DNA from: Halomonas socia
GTDB lineage: Bacteria > Pseudomonadota > Gammaproteobacteria > Pseudomonadales > Halomonadaceae
Length of the DNA stretch: 64,000 nt
NCBI RefSeq assembly: GCF_010977575.1
Contig: NZ_CP048812.1
Coordinates: 3,534,001 to 3,598,000 of the forward strand
Reading direction: 5' to 3'
Position numbers and translations under genes: made by a program
Notes under the pieces: model-generated
What the model was told of the DNA's origin: nothing
Seen by the model: the letters and a program-made list of their open reading frames with translations, nothing else
Database searches by the model: none
Shown here: in pieces, positions 25,884-34,614 of the stretch
Layout: every line of letters begins with the position of its first letter
Numbering within the stretch: position 1 is the first letter of the stretch

Positions 25884-28271
25884 ATGCATAGGCAAGGGGC
25901 GCCGCGGGGAGCGGTTTGGCCACGGCTGATCGGCAGCCTGCTGGGACTGCTGCTCAGTGCGGCATGGCTGCCGGCCCTGGCCCAGGATATCCACGTGCTG
26001 GCGTCCTACCACCAGGGTAACCCCTGGACCGACGATCTGGTCGCGCATATTGGGGCGGCAGTGGAGCGCCGCGATGATGGCACCGCGTTTAGCGTCGACT
26101 ACCTGGATGCGCGGCGCATCGATGAGAGCGAGGCCTTTGCGCTGCACCGCTCGCGGCTGGCCGGACGCCGTGCGGTAGCGCCTGCCGAGCATCTCATCCT
26201 GCTCGACGACGCCGCCCTGCGTTTCTATCTCGATTCGCCGGAGGCGCTGGGCAATCCACGGCGGGTAGTGGCGGCGGGTATCAACGATCCTGCGCTATGG
26301 GGGGCGGCCACCTATCGCGGCGTACGCCTGGTGGCCACCCGGCCGGTGGAGCGCCGTTCACTGGCGTTTCTGGCCGAGCTGTTCGGCGCGCCGCTGCCAC
26401 TGCTGGTATTGGGGGACCGTACGCCGGTGGGGCTCAACCTGACCCAATCGATGCTCGAGGCAATTGCCGCCAATGAGCAGGTCGAACTGTTCGATGTGCT
26501 CTGGGAGTGGAACCCCGAGCAGGTGGACGAGGCATACCACGCCGCTCCGCCAGGCACCCGGGTATATCTGGTCGAAGGCCAGACCATGGGGGCTTCCGAT
26601 ATCGACGCCGAGCGGCGCGCCTGGGTCAACCAGTTGGAAGCACGCGGCATTGCGGTCTTCTGCCACCTGCCGTATCAGATCGCGCTGGGGTGTGCCGGCG
26701 GCGCGGTACTGGACATCGAGCGGGTTGCCCAACTGCTGGTCGATTCGCTGCTCAGCCACGCCCATGACCAGTTGCCGGTGATGCAGGAGGTCGGCACCTA
26801 CCGCTATCTGCTCGACGCGCGTTGGCGCGAGCGTGCTGCGGGCCGCGAAGATATCGAGTGGCTCAATGTCGAGCGCTATATCAGCGCGCGCACCGGCATG
26901 TCCCGCCAGTTGCAGTGGCTGGTGGCCGGGCTGGTAACGCTGCTGCTGTCGAGCCTGCTGGTGCTGGGCTGGCTGCGCTGGCGGATGCTGCGCCAACGCC
27001 AGCGGTTGCTGGTCGACCGACGCACCGGCCTGCACACCCGCCAGGCTCTGGAGGCGGCGGCGCTGGCCAAGCCTGAGCGTGTGTTCTCCGGCTGGCTGTT
27101 CATGCTCAAGGCGCCGCAGCTGGATGATTTCCGCCAGCGGATTGGGCATGAGGCCGCCTGGTCATTGATGCGGGGGCAACTGGCGCTGATTCGCCCGCGC
27201 CTGCCAGCGGCGTGGCAGCTCTATGTGAACCCTGATCTTACCCTGTTGGGCCATATCGATGGCGACGCCGAGGGCGACCCAGAGGTTCAACTGGATCGGC
27301 TGCTGGCGGCGCTGCCCCAGCTCGCCGGCGGGCATCGCCGCCTGGAGTGGTATGCCTGCCTGGTGATGTGTCAGCCGCGGATGACCAATCTACCAGCCTA
27401 CCTGGCGGCGCTGGAGGATGGCATGCATCAGATGGGGCGCGAGGGCTGGCAGCGTCCGCTGGCGCGGGTCGCGCCCTACGACGAGTCTCGGGGCAGTCGC
27501 TATCGCAAGCTCTCGGATGCGCTGCGTGAGGCCTTCGAGTCGCACAGCGAGCAGTTCTATCTGCTGATTCAGCCGCAGCTGGCGCCGCATGAGGCCCATC
27601 TGGTGGGCGGCGAACTGCTGATTCGCTGGCGCCACCCTCACCTAGGCGAGGTGATGCCCAGCGAATTTCTGCCGATCGTCGATGCACTGGGGCTCAACGA
27701 CGCCCTCGACCGCTGGGTGATGGAGCAGGGCCTGGCCTGGTTCGAGGCACACCAGCTAAGGCTGCCCGAGGGCTTCGTGCTGGCCATCAATATCACCCTC
27801 AGCACGCTGGGACGCGCTGACTTCCTGGCCCAACTGGGCCATACCATCGAGTCTCGGGAGCTTGACCCGGCGCGCATCGAGCTGGAGATTACCGAGCACG
27901 CCAATTTCCACGATCTCGGCGATATCGAACGGGCCATGACCCGACTGCGTCGCCTCGGTGTGCGCTTGGCGCTGGACGACTTCGGTACCGGGCATACCGC
28001 CTTCCAGCTGCTCCAGCGGCTGCCGCTCAACAGCGTCAAGCTCGACCGTGAGTTGCTGCAGGCAGCGGGTCAGCACGATCGCGCCCTGGATGCCTACTCG
28101 GCGCTGGTAGGGTTCTGCCAGACACTGCGGCTGGGCATCGTCGCCGAGGGCGTCGAGACCCAGGAAGAGGCGCAGTGGCTGGTGTCGCTGGGCATCGAGG
28201 TGGTACAGGGCTTCTATTTTGCGCGCCCCATGCCGCTTGATGCCTTCATCGAAGATTACTGCAAACCCTAA
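25884..28271 (+). CDS. Membrane EAL-domain protein with periplasmic ABC-binding-protein-like sensor
   Basis: 795 residues starting 22 bases after the chemoreceptor, likely same operon. Order: signal peptide (LLGLLLSAAWLPALAQD), a periplasmic domain of about 300 residues resembling ABC-transporter substrate-binding proteins (starts IHVLASYHQGNPWTDDLV), a transmembrane helix near residue 350, a degenerate GGDEF region without a GGDEF motif, and a C-terminal EAL domain (about 550-790). In the EAL domain the signature is GELLIRW (E-L-L rather than E-A-L), with ITEHANF, LDDFGTGH, KLDREL and AEGVETQEE present, so c-di-GMP hydrolysis is likely. Ligand unknown. Linkage to an MCP suggests motility control. 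Confidence 0.85.
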   Translation: MHRQGAPRGAVWPRLIGSLLGLLLSAAWLPALAQDIHVLASYHQGNPWTDDLVAHIGAAVERRDDGTAFSVDYLDARRIDESEAFALHRSRLAGRRAVAPAEHLILLDDAALRFYLDSPEALGNPRRVVAAGINDPALWGAATYRGVRLVATRPVERRSLAFLAELFGAPLPLLVLGDRTPVGLNLTQSMLEAIAANEQVELFDVLWEWNPEQVDEAYHAAPPGTRVYLVEGQTMGASDIDAERRAWVNQLEARGIAVFCHLPYQIALGCAGGAVLDIERVAQLLVDSLLSHAHDQLPVMQEVGTYRYLLDARWRERAAGREDIEWLNVERYISARTGMSRQLQWLVAGLVTLLLSSLLVLGWLRWRMLRQRQRLLVDRRTGLHTRQALEAAALAKPERVFSGWLFMLKAPQLDDFRQRIGHEAAWSLMRGQLALIRPRLPAAWQLYVNPDLTLLGHIDGDAEGDPEVQLDRLLAALPQLAGGHRRLEWYACLVMCQPRMTNLPAYLAALEDGMHQMGREGWQRPLARVAPYDESRGSRYRKLSDALREAFESHSEQFYLLIQPQLAPHEAHLVGGELLIRWRHPHLGEVMPSEFLPIVDALGLNDALDRWVMEQGLAWFEAHQLRLPEGFVLAINITLSTLGRADFLAQLGHTIESRELDPARIELEITEHANFHDLGDIERAMTRLRRLGVRLALDDFGTGHTAFQLLQRLPLNSVKLDRELLQAAGQHDRALDAYSALVGFCQTLRLGIVAEGVETQEEAQWLVSLGIEVVQGFYFARPMPLDAFIEDYCKP

Positions 28272-28295
28272 AGTTTTCGTTGTCTCTGCCGTTAA
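28269..28295 (+). promoter_or_regulatory. Near-perfect FliA (sigma-28) promoter
   Basis: TAAAGTTT (28269-28276, exact consensus) is followed after exactly 11 bases by GCCGTTAA (28288-28295), seven of eight to GCCGATAA. It overlaps the stop codon of the EAL gene and would drive the unknown gene at 28446 with a leader of about 140 bases. Confidence 0.78.
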
Positions 28296-28445
28296 CTAAT
28301 ATTACAAGATATTTCAGGATGCGCTTGGGTATAGTGACGCGTGGCCTAATTGACACTCGATGTTACTGTCTGGCGCAGTCAGGTGCGCCGTTCGTCATGG
28401 TTACCCTGCTGGAGAAGGCCGGCCGGGATTGTTAACGGAGTCAGC

Positions 28446-29525
28446 ATGTTCCAGGCCGCGAAAGGCGCCAAACTGGCACTCGATAGCACACTGCTGGGCA
28501 ACTCCCTCGAGTCGCTGTTTGCGCCGGCGCAGCTGATCGACGACGTGCAGTGGGTGAGTGGGTTGGCCGGACCCTCCCTGCAGCGATTGCTGCACGTACC
28601 GGCGCTGCGCGAGCGCAGCCCACAGCGTGACGCCCTGGGCAAGATGCCCGAACTGGCCCTGGCCTGGCGGCGGCTGGCCTGCGGCGAGGTTGGGTTGAGC
28701 GACTGGCTGCCTCAGCATGACAGTGACTGGGCGGCCTATAGCGATTTCGTCAGCTTCGTGATGTATGCCAGCACCCTGATTGAGCTGCACGACAAGCCGT
28801 CGCTGCGCCGCCTACAGCACCTGCTGGGGTTGGCCGCGCTGCGCCTCAAGCTCGACCCGCTGATTCATCGCCGGCCTGAGTTCGCGGTGCGCTTGGGGCT
28901 TGCCATCGATACCCCTGGCTATCTGGTGGCAGTGGAGATCGCTGCCGCCTGCCAGCTGCGCGTAGCCTCGGTGCGTAACGCCATCTCGCGGCGCGAAATG
29001 ATCGCCGATCCGGCTCACGGCGTGCCTGTGGATGCGGCGCTGGACTGGATGGTGCAGCGCCGCGGCTTCCTCTATCCGGTGATCAACGCCATCACCCCAG
29101 GGCGGCGCATCAACGGACGCCTGGCCAATCAATGGCTGTTGCAGGACCCGCGGGTGGAGCAGCTGCGCCGCGTCACCCGGCTACGCATGATGCAGTGGCG
29201 GGTGCTGGGCTCTCAGCGCTGCTTCGGGGTCAACGAGCAGGGGCTGCACCACTGCCTGGTGACGCTGCCGGCCGATGATCCCGATGGGCTTGGCGCCGCC
29301 GGCCTCGAGGCGCTGGAGGATCGCTCCGACGACAGTGCGGTGGCGCTCTACCGCCAGAGCTTCGCCGCGGCGGTGGTCGGCGGTGGTGCCAGTGAGGCGC
29401 CGATCCACCAGGGCGTGGTGCCGACCATGCAGGCGCTGGATACGCTGCTCGACTATCTCGCCGATGCCGCTCAGGCGGCCCGCGGCGTGCCGCCCGAGCG
29501 GCCCTGCCAGGCCGACCAGGAGTAG
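28446..29525 (+). CDS. Protein of unknown function under a FliA-type promoter
   Basis: 359 residues, no signal peptide, no clear membrane segment, largely helical and leucine/alanine/arginine-rich. I recognise no domain. A stretch around residues 190-235 (VRNAISRREMIADPAHGVPV) could be helix-turn-helix-like but is not decisive. ATG 28446 is chosen because GGAG lies about seven bases upstream; an upstream in-frame TTG at 28350 lacks a ribosome site. Its last 55 bases overlap the 3' end of the convergent rarD. The sigma-28 promoter at 28269 is the best functional clue: it should be co-expressed with flagellar and chemotaxis genes. Confidence 0.7.
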   Translation: MFQAAKGAKLALDSTLLGNSLESLFAPAQLIDDVQWVSGLAGPSLQRLLHVPALRERSPQRDALGKMPELALAWRRLACGEVGLSDWLPQHDSDWAAYSDFVSFVMYASTLIELHDKPSLRRLQHLLGLAALRLKLDPLIHRRPEFAVRLGLAIDTPGYLVAVEIAAACQLRVASVRNAISRREMIADPAHGVPVDAALDWMVQRRGFLYPVINAITPGRRINGRLANQWLLQDPRVEQLRRVTRLRMMQWRVLGSQRCFGVNEQGLHHCLVTLPADDPDGLGAAGLEALEDRSDDSAVALYRQSFAAAVVGGGASEAPIHQGVVPTMQALDTLLDYLADAAQAARGVPPERPCQADQE

Positions 29526-30394
29526 AGCGCCAGGCCGATCCAGATCAGTACGAAGGTCGCCAGCTGCAGCGGCGTGATCGTCTCGCCGAAGATCAGCAGG
29601 GCGATGAAGAACTGGATGGTTGGGTTGATGTACATCAGGAAGCCCAGGGTTGCCAGGCGCAGGCGCCGTGCGGCCCCGGCGAAGGCCAGCAAGGGTAGGG
29701 CGGTGATCACCCCGCTGGCGATCAGTAGCCAGGTATGGCGTGCCTCGCCGAGGAAGTGCGAGACGTCGAGGTGGGTCAGCCAGCCGAGTGCCAGCAGTGC
29801 CAGCGGCAGCAGCAGCAGGGTCTCGACGAACAGTCCTGATAGTCCATCCAGCGGCACCTGTTTGCGCAGCAGGCCGTAAGTGCCGAACGAGAAGGCCAGT
29901 GCCAGGGTGATCCACGGCAACTCTCCCAGCCCGACCAGTTGGATGGCGATGGCCACGCTGGCCAGGCCTACTGCCACGCCCTGTAGCGGCGCCATGCGCT
30001 CGCGCAGGACCAGCATTCCCAGCCCCACGTTGACCAGCGGCGTAAGAAAGTAGCCGAGGCTGGCCTGAAGCACCTGGCGACTCTCCACGGCGTAGATATA
30101 GATCACCCAGTTGAGGGCGATCAGCAGTGCGCAGCCGAGCACGCGGCCCAGCCGCCGTGGTTCACCCAGCGCCAGGCGTACCGGTGTGAAGCGCCCGAGC
30201 ACGGCGATCAGGCCGAGCAGGAACAGGCATGACCAGACGATCCTGTGAATCAGGATCTCCCATGCCGGCACGCCGTCGAACAGCGCGAAGAACAGCGGGA
30301 AGCAGCCCCACATGGTGTAGGCGCCGAGCCCGAACAGGGTTCCCTGGGTAGCATCGCTGAAAGGGGTGTGACGAGTGTGGGACGTCGGTGGCAT
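29471..30394 (-). CDS. rarD: EamA-family transporter RarD
   Basis: 307-residue, ten-helix drug/metabolite transporter superfamily protein. The N-terminal GTLFGLGAYTMWGCFPLFFAL and ESRQVLQASLGYFLTPLVNVGLG blocks, and YINPTIQFFIALLIFGE near the end, are RarD signatures. RarD was named from chloramphenicol sensitivity; the natural substrate is not established. It is convergent with and overlaps the 3' end of the unknown gene by 55 bases, and divergent from yafV. Confidence 0.92.
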   Translation of the reverse strand: MPPTSHTRHTPFSDATQGTLFGLGAYTMWGCFPLFFALFDGVPAWEILIHRIVWSCLFLLGLIAVLGRFTPVRLALGEPRRLGRVLGCALLIALNWVIYIYAVESRQVLQASLGYFLTPLVNVGLGMLVLRERMAPLQGVAVGLASVAIAIQLVGLGELPWITLALAFSFGTYGLLRKQVPLDGLSGLFVETLLLLPLALLALGWLTHLDVSHFLGEARHTWLLIASGVITALPLLAFAGAARRLRLATLGFLMYINPTIQFFIALLIFGETITPLQLATFVLIWIGLALYSWSAWQGRSGGTPRAA

Positions 30395-30479
30395 GATGAC
30401 CTCGAAAGCAAAGCGCTAATCTACCATAGCCGTGCCAAAACCCCAGGCCTGCGCTATTCGTGCTGCAAGGAGGTGCCTA

Positions 30480-31292
30480 ATGTCAACGCTGCGAACTACC
30501 CTGGTGCAGTGCGATCTGCGCTGGGAGGCGCCGCTGGACAACTGCCGAATGCTCGAGGAGCTGCTCGGCGAGCTGGATGCGCGCGACACCGACCTGATCG
30601 TGCTGCCGGAGATGTTTGCCACCGGCTTTACCATGAACTCACGGCAGATGGCCGAGCCAATGGCCGACAGCCAGAGCGTGGCCTGGCTGCGCGATCAGGC
30701 CCGCCAGCGCGACTGCGTGGTGACCGGCAGCGTAGCGGTGGTCGAGGCCGGGGAGTACTACAATCGGCTGATCTGGGCGCGCCCCGACGGCAGCCTGAGC
30801 CACTACGACAAGCGCCATCTGTTTCGCATGGCCGGCGAGCATGAGCGCTACGGCATGGGCGAGCAACGGGTGGTGGTGGAGCTCAACGGCTTTCGCCTGC
30901 TGCTCAGCGTCTGCTACGACCTGCGCTTTCCGGTCTGGCTGCGCCAGCAGCCCACGCCCAGCGGATTCGAATACGATGCGCTGCTGTGTGTGGCCAACTG
31001 GCCGGCACCGCGGCGGCGGCCCTGGCGCACCCTGCTGCAGGCACGCGCCATCGAGAACCTGTGCTACGTGGTCGGCGTCAACCGCGTCGGCGAGGATGCC
31101 AAGGGGCTGGCCTATGCCGGCGACTCGATGCTGGTCGACTTCAAGGGCGAGGCGCTGATCGACGAACCGCGCGATCGACCCTTCCTGCGTACCGAGCGTC
31201 TTGAGCGCAAGGCACTGGAAGACTTTCGCCAGGCCTTCCCGGCATGGCAGGATGCCGACCCCTTTACCCTGCTCAATGAGACCTTACGCTGA
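30480..31292 (+). CDS. yafV: Omega-amidase of the nitrilase superfamily (YafV type)
   Basis: 270-residue carbon-nitrogen hydrolase. The catalytic Glu is in VLPEMFATGFTMN, the Lys in HYDKRHLFRMAGE, and the nucleophilic Cys in SVCYDLRFPVWLR. FTMNSR and the overall sequence match YafV/Nit2-like 2-oxoglutaramate amidases that repair or salvage transaminated glutamine. ATG 30480 has an excellent AAGGAGG nine bases upstream. Its TGA shares one base with the rsuA ATG, so the two are coupled. Confidence 0.9.
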   Translation: MSTLRTTLVQCDLRWEAPLDNCRMLEELLGELDARDTDLIVLPEMFATGFTMNSRQMAEPMADSQSVAWLRDQARQRDCVVTGSVAVVEAGEYYNRLIWARPDGSLSHYDKRHLFRMAGEHERYGMGEQRVVVELNGFRLLLSVCYDLRFPVWLRQQPTPSGFEYDALLCVANWPAPRRRPWRTLLQARAIENLCYVVGVNRVGEDAKGLAYAGDSMLVDFKGEALIDEPRDRPFLRTERLERKALEDFRQAFPAWQDADPFTLLNETLR

Positions 31293-31990
31293 TGCGCCTC
31301 GACAAATTCCTCGCCGACACCACCGACCTGACCCGCAGCCTGGCCAAGAAGGCGCTGCACCGTGAAGAGGTCAGCGTCGATGGCCAGGTCACCAAGAACC
31401 CGGCGACCCAGGTCGACGCTGGCAGCGAGGTGCGCTGGCTGGGGCAGCGCCTGGTCCTGGTGGGGCTGCGCTATGTGATGCTGCACAAGCCGGCGGGGGT
31501 GGAGTGCAGCGCACGGCGTGGCCTCTATCCGCTGGTACGCGAGCTGATCGAGCTGCCCAACGTCGAGCGTCTGCAAACGGTGGGGCGTCTCGATGTGGAT
31601 ACCACCGGCCTGGTGCTGCTCAGCGACGATGGCCAGTGGTCGCACCGGGTGACCTCGCCCAAGCGGCGCTGCGGCAAGGTCTACCGGGTCACGCTCAGCG
31701 ACGCGCTGGAGGGCGAGGCGCTGGCCGAGGCACAGCACGACTTTGCCCAGGGCATCCTGCTCGACGGCGAGGAAAAAGTGACGCGGCCGGCCGAGCTTGC
31801 GATGCGCGCGCCTCGCGAGGCCGAGCTGACCCTCTATGAGGGCAAGTACCATCAGGTCAAGCGCATGTTCGCCGCCATCGGTAACCATGTCGAGGCGCTG
31901 CACCGCGAGTCGGTGGGGGCGCTGACGCTGGGTGATCTGGCCCCGGGCGAGTGGCGTGAGCTGGAAGCCGAGGAAATCAACGCCTTCTAG
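31292..31990 (+). CDS. rsuA: 16S rRNA pseudouridine-516 synthase
   Basis: 232 residues: N-terminal S4 RNA-binding domain (MRLDKFLADTTDLTRSLAKKAL...VSVDG) and a TruA/RsuA-type catalytic domain with the active-site aspartate in VGRLDVDTTGLVLLSDDG. YEGKYHQVKRMFAAIGNHV is the family's C-terminal motif. It modifies U516 of 16S rRNA during small-subunit assembly. Length is typical. It is the last intact gene before the accessory island. Confidence 0.94.
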   Translation: MRLDKFLADTTDLTRSLAKKALHREEVSVDGQVTKNPATQVDAGSEVRWLGQRLVLVGLRYVMLHKPAGVECSARRGLYPLVRELIELPNVERLQTVGRLDVDTTGLVLLSDDGQWSHRVTSPKRRCGKVYRVTLSDALEGEALAEAQHDFAQGILLDGEEKVTRPAELAMRAPREAELTLYEGKYHQVKRMFAAIGNHVEALHRESVGALTLGDLAPGEWRELEAEEINAF

Positions 31991-31995
31991 CCTGC

Positions 31996-32137
31996 GGCGC
32001 GCCTGGAGGTCGCGCCGCAGCTCCACCAGTTGCTTCTGCAGGGTGCGATCGAGCGCCGAGGTCGGCTCGTCGAGGACCACCATCTCGGGCTCGAGGATGA
32101 TCGCCTGGGCCACGGCGATGCGCTGGCGCTGCACGAA
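31996..32137 (-). pseudogene. Truncated copy of yejF (ABC ATPase fragment)
   Basis: On the minus strand this encodes QRQRIAVAQAIILEPEMVVL and DEPTSALDRTLQKQLVEL, corresponding to about residues 421-467 of the intact YejF at 36870-38459 (ABC signature end, Walker B and following helix). DNA similarity is high (I count roughly nine in ten bases matching the segment 37057-37200), but it has neither the start nor the end of the gene. It lies directly after rsuA in the same orientation as the intact gene, on the opposite side of the island. It marks the left boundary of an insertion or duplication. Confidence 0.85.
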
Positions 32138-32317
32138 GGGACTATTGTGCTCCACGCTACTAGCCGGCTCATGGGGGTTGGAGACGTGTAAATATTTGTT
32201 TGCATCGGATGTCTCTATCAGACGGTGTCGGGTTGGTCAGATTCTCCCCCTCGGTGGCGATCAGGCAGATGCAGTGGAGTTTGTGCAGCTCAGAAGAGGG
32301 TCACTTCAGAATTTCCT

Positions 32318-32344
32318 AAAGTCTCTTCACATTGTGCCGATACC
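32318..32344 (+). promoter_or_regulatory. FliA (sigma-28) promoter P1 of the island
   Basis: TAAAGTCT (32318-32325), an 11-base spacer, then GCCGATAC (32337-32344): seven of eight matches to each half of TAAAGTTT-N11-GCCGATAA. It faces the island genes. The first start codon with a good ribosome site (32513) is about 160 bases downstream. A hairpin GTGCTGG/CCAGCAC (32456-32483) lies in that leader. The rest of 32138-32512 holds nothing I can call a gene. Confidence 0.8.
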
Positions 32345-32512
32345 CCTTGGTAGGCGGTGTTCAAAAGCTTACGCGCCGGCTCTCTCATGAGCTGGCTCAT
32401 AGAACACCTCCTTGGAGCGCTGGCCGGATGGCCGTGGGCGGGTGATGGCCACTCGGTGCTGGTGCGAAAGCGAAATCCAGCACTGGGCTGCACTAATTAC
32501 CTGGAGAACACC

Positions 32513-32569
32513 ATGAAAATCCCCGCTTACGAAAGCAGCTCCAATAGCGTAGGAGGTGGTTCTATTTGA
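32513..32569 (+). CDS. 18-codon open frame, possible leader peptide or gene remnant
   Basis: ATG with a good ribosome site (CTGGAG, seven bases upstream) encodes MKIPAYESSSNSVGGGSI and then TGA. The serine/asparagine/glycine-rich start resembles the disordered N-termini of the island proteins, so it may be the truncated head of such a gene. A second short frame follows immediately at 32570. I cannot tell leader peptide from remnant. Confidence 0.35.
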   Translation: MKIPAYESSSNSVGGGSI

Positions 32570-32638
32570 ATGGACCGGCTGAGTAACGAGCAGTGGTCCG
32601 AACCCTACCAATATAACGCGACCTTTACAGTCTACTGA
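32570..32638 (+). CDS. 22-codon open frame directly after the previous one
   Basis: The ATG follows the previous TGA with no gap and in the same frame, reading MDRLSNEQWSEPYQYNATFT and two more residues. One stop-codon change would join the two frames into 41 codons. Its protein does not resemble anything I know. Probably a degraded gene, with low certainty that it is translated. Confidence 0.25.
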   Translation: MDRLSNEQWSEPYQYNATFTVY

Positions 32639-32705
32639 TCATTGGCTGCCCTCAGCTCTGTAAAGCCGAGGGTGTTATTCGTCTATCTATAAGTGGAGAC
32701 AAGTC

Positions 32706-33667
32706 GTGGAAACATACTCTTATGCCTATGCCACCAGCCTCTTGAACACCAACAATCATTATAACGAGAAGGTGCTAGGGCGCGGTACAATGAGTGCCAG
32801 CCATATACATAATGGGAGCTATACTGGATTGGAGGCCAGTGACTCTCCTCTGCTAAGGGCAGGCGGCAGCCTTCCCCTGACGCGGAGTGACGAAAAAAGC
32901 GCCGTGGTCACGCTCTCCCCCATGGCGATGGAGATGTCAAAAATCCTCTTGAAGGAAAATGCAGCAACTGTCTCTCCTGCCGAGTTCGACGCTTTTCTAG
33001 AAAAAATGCATGAACAGCTCCAGGAAATGGGCAAGGAAGCGGAGATACTGCTGGAGCGACCGGACAGCTTGGACAAAAACAGGCTTTCTATTGCCGAGCA
33101 AGCGGCCAATCACCTGATGTCGAAATTTTATAATACCGACGAGCCGTTCCCCCAAGCATCCTCCGAAAATCCTTTCGCCGAACTGGATAGGCACTCCCTC
33201 TCCAAAATCGCCTTTGATGATTCTGGGGACTTTACCGAGGCTGAGCGCTATTTGGCGTTTCTGCAGATGACGGAGAACGATACTCACTTCAGAAACCAGG
33301 CGTTTGAATTGCGCCACGAAACAGATGCGGCGGAGGGTGATAGTGGCTCGATGGGTAACATGGCCTGGCAGGTAGACGCCAAATTGATCTCTGGCATGAC
33401 GGAGGCGGAAAGAGCCTGGCGCGGTGTATCGGCGGTTCCCGAAGAAAACAAGCTAGCTCAAGCGGATAATGAGGACCATCCCGCATTACCCGCCTACACG
33501 AATGGAGTAAAACCATCGCTGGACAGCTTTTTTGTCGTGATGGGCGATGAGGAAGGGGGGTGTTGCGCAGCATCGACATCAGAACAGTGCTTGAAAACGA
33601 AGATGGTATGAGACTGCTGGATATGGCGCTGCGTAGCCTTGAGCAGAAAGACGCGGAAGAGCGTTAG
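32706..33667 (+). CDS. Island protein of unknown function, family A (frameshifted near its 3' end)
   Basis: GTG start with GGAGAC upstream. As read, 301 residues ending at 33611. After the G6 run at 33555-33560 the frame leaves a protein-like sequence and picks up GCCAAST. Adding one G joins it to RTVLENEDGMRLLDMALRSL in the next frame, ending at 33667 and giving 320 residues. Features: Asn/Ser-rich N-terminus, motif VTLSPMAMEMSKILL (68-82) shared with the 34615 protein, an acidic coiled-coil-like stretch (about 90-135), and NPFAELDRHSLSKIAFDDSG plus DFTEAER (155-181) shared with the 35552 protein. No signal peptide or membrane helix. Function unknown. FliA promoter P1 lies upstream. Confidence 0.6.
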
Positions 33668-33703
33668 TAGGACAGACGCTTCCGCGAATGCGTGGGAGGT
33701 TGT

Positions 33704-33796
33704 ATGGGGTTAAACGAACGCATCATGGAAGCCTTCTTAGGGGTGAACCGTGAAAAGGATAGCGAGCGCACCCCTAATGCGGCCAACTTCCACTGA
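33704..33796 (+). pseudogene. C-terminal remnant of a family-B island protein (30 codons)
   Basis: ATG with GGGAGG upstream encodes GLNERIMEAFLGVNREKDSE within 30 residues. This aligns with GLNERLLEGFFGKSEAKSTE near the C-terminus of the 34615 protein, indicating a leftover or recoded tail of a second paralog. It could still be translated because its ribosome site is good. The following 33797-33919 is GC-rich again and contains no gene I recognise. Confidence 0.45.
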
Positions 33797-33919
33797 CCTT
33801 GACACGGCCTACCGGGTCTCGTTCGTCCATCAACCACTTCGCGTAGCCGAGCAGCTCGGCGGTGCCCTGCACGCTGGTCAGCAAGACGAAAGTATGACGA
33901 AAAAATATGGCTCCGGCCT

Positions 33920-33946
33920 TAAAGCTTTGCCTCTCCCTGCCGATAG
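33920..33946 (+). promoter_or_regulatory. FliA (sigma-28) promoter P2 of the island
   Basis: TAAAGCTT (33920-33927), an 11-base spacer, then GCCGATAG (33939-33946); again seven of eight matches to each half of the consensus with exact spacing. It faces the FlhE-like gene at 34119 with a leader of about 165 bases, and probably serves the following run of genes to 36875. Confidence 0.8.
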
Positions 33947-34118
33947 TCCTTGTTGGACGGCCTCTAAAAACAGCCGGAGGGCATTCTATGTATCTAGCCA
34001 TCTGTGTATGTGAATTGCTTGTACCACAGCTGGCAGTACCGCCGATGCAGGCCAGGCTTGGCCGCAAAACTGGGTGAACACCACCCAATGTCTCATGCCT
34101 CTAAGTAGGAGAGCTGAA

Positions 34119-34603
34119 GTGAAAAATAAAATTGGCGCTTATCTGGCTATTGGTTTTTCCTTCTGGCATTGGGAGGTGTTGCCCACGGACAATCAAGAGA
34201 GGCTTCCGTTTCAACAGAAAGTAATCCTGGAAGGATGCTGGTACTCAGTAGCAGCGGTGGCATAAAGCAATCATTCCATCATCCTGCGAGAGCTGATTTC
34301 CCTCAAGATGCTATTTTGCCAAGAAAAGAACTTACTAGCATTGAATGGCAAACGACGTGGTATCCCGATGCCATTGGATTGAATGTCGAGCTTTGTTATT
34401 TTCTCCCCAATTTAAGTAGCCCTATCGGGTGTGTGGCCGTAAATCCAAATTCTTCGGGAAGCACTGCGTTCTTCAGTGGTCAGCGCTTTGATATTGGTTC
34501 CAAGGTCGAGCTTGTATATGCAGCGGGTAGTGCTACGGGAACTCTTCCTCGCCAAATAGAAAATGCTGGAAATGATAGTGTAACTTTTAACTTTAGCTAC
34601 TAA
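34119..34603 (+). CDS. Secreted FlhE-like protein (frameshift in signal peptide)
   Basis: GTG 34119 has AGGAGAG six bases upstream and reads MKNKIGAYLAIGF, then the frame breaks at the T5 run 34154-34158. One added T continues as FLLALGGVAHG-Q, a complete Sec signal peptide, into the open frame that ends at 34603 (161 residues in total). The mature part has a Trp-containing TSIEWQTTWYP, then IGLNVELCY...IGCVAV with two cysteines, and ends DSVTFNFSY. This pattern resembles FlhE, a small periplasmic flagellar protein. The match is by pattern only. The FliA promoter upstream agrees with it. Confidence 0.5.
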
Positions 34604-34614
34604 ATGGTGAGAAG

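Noticed and set aside
31112..32155. 347-codon minus-strand frame across rsuA and the yejF fragment
   Set aside because: Only its first ~45 codons are real (the yejF remnant); the rest is antisense of rsuA and yafV.
33774..34088. Minus-strand frame with a protein-like stretch (LLTSVQGTAELLGYAKWLMD)
   Set aside because: The GC-rich segment 33797-33900 could be a remnant of an unrelated gene, but I cannot identify it and it has no start site, so it is not called.
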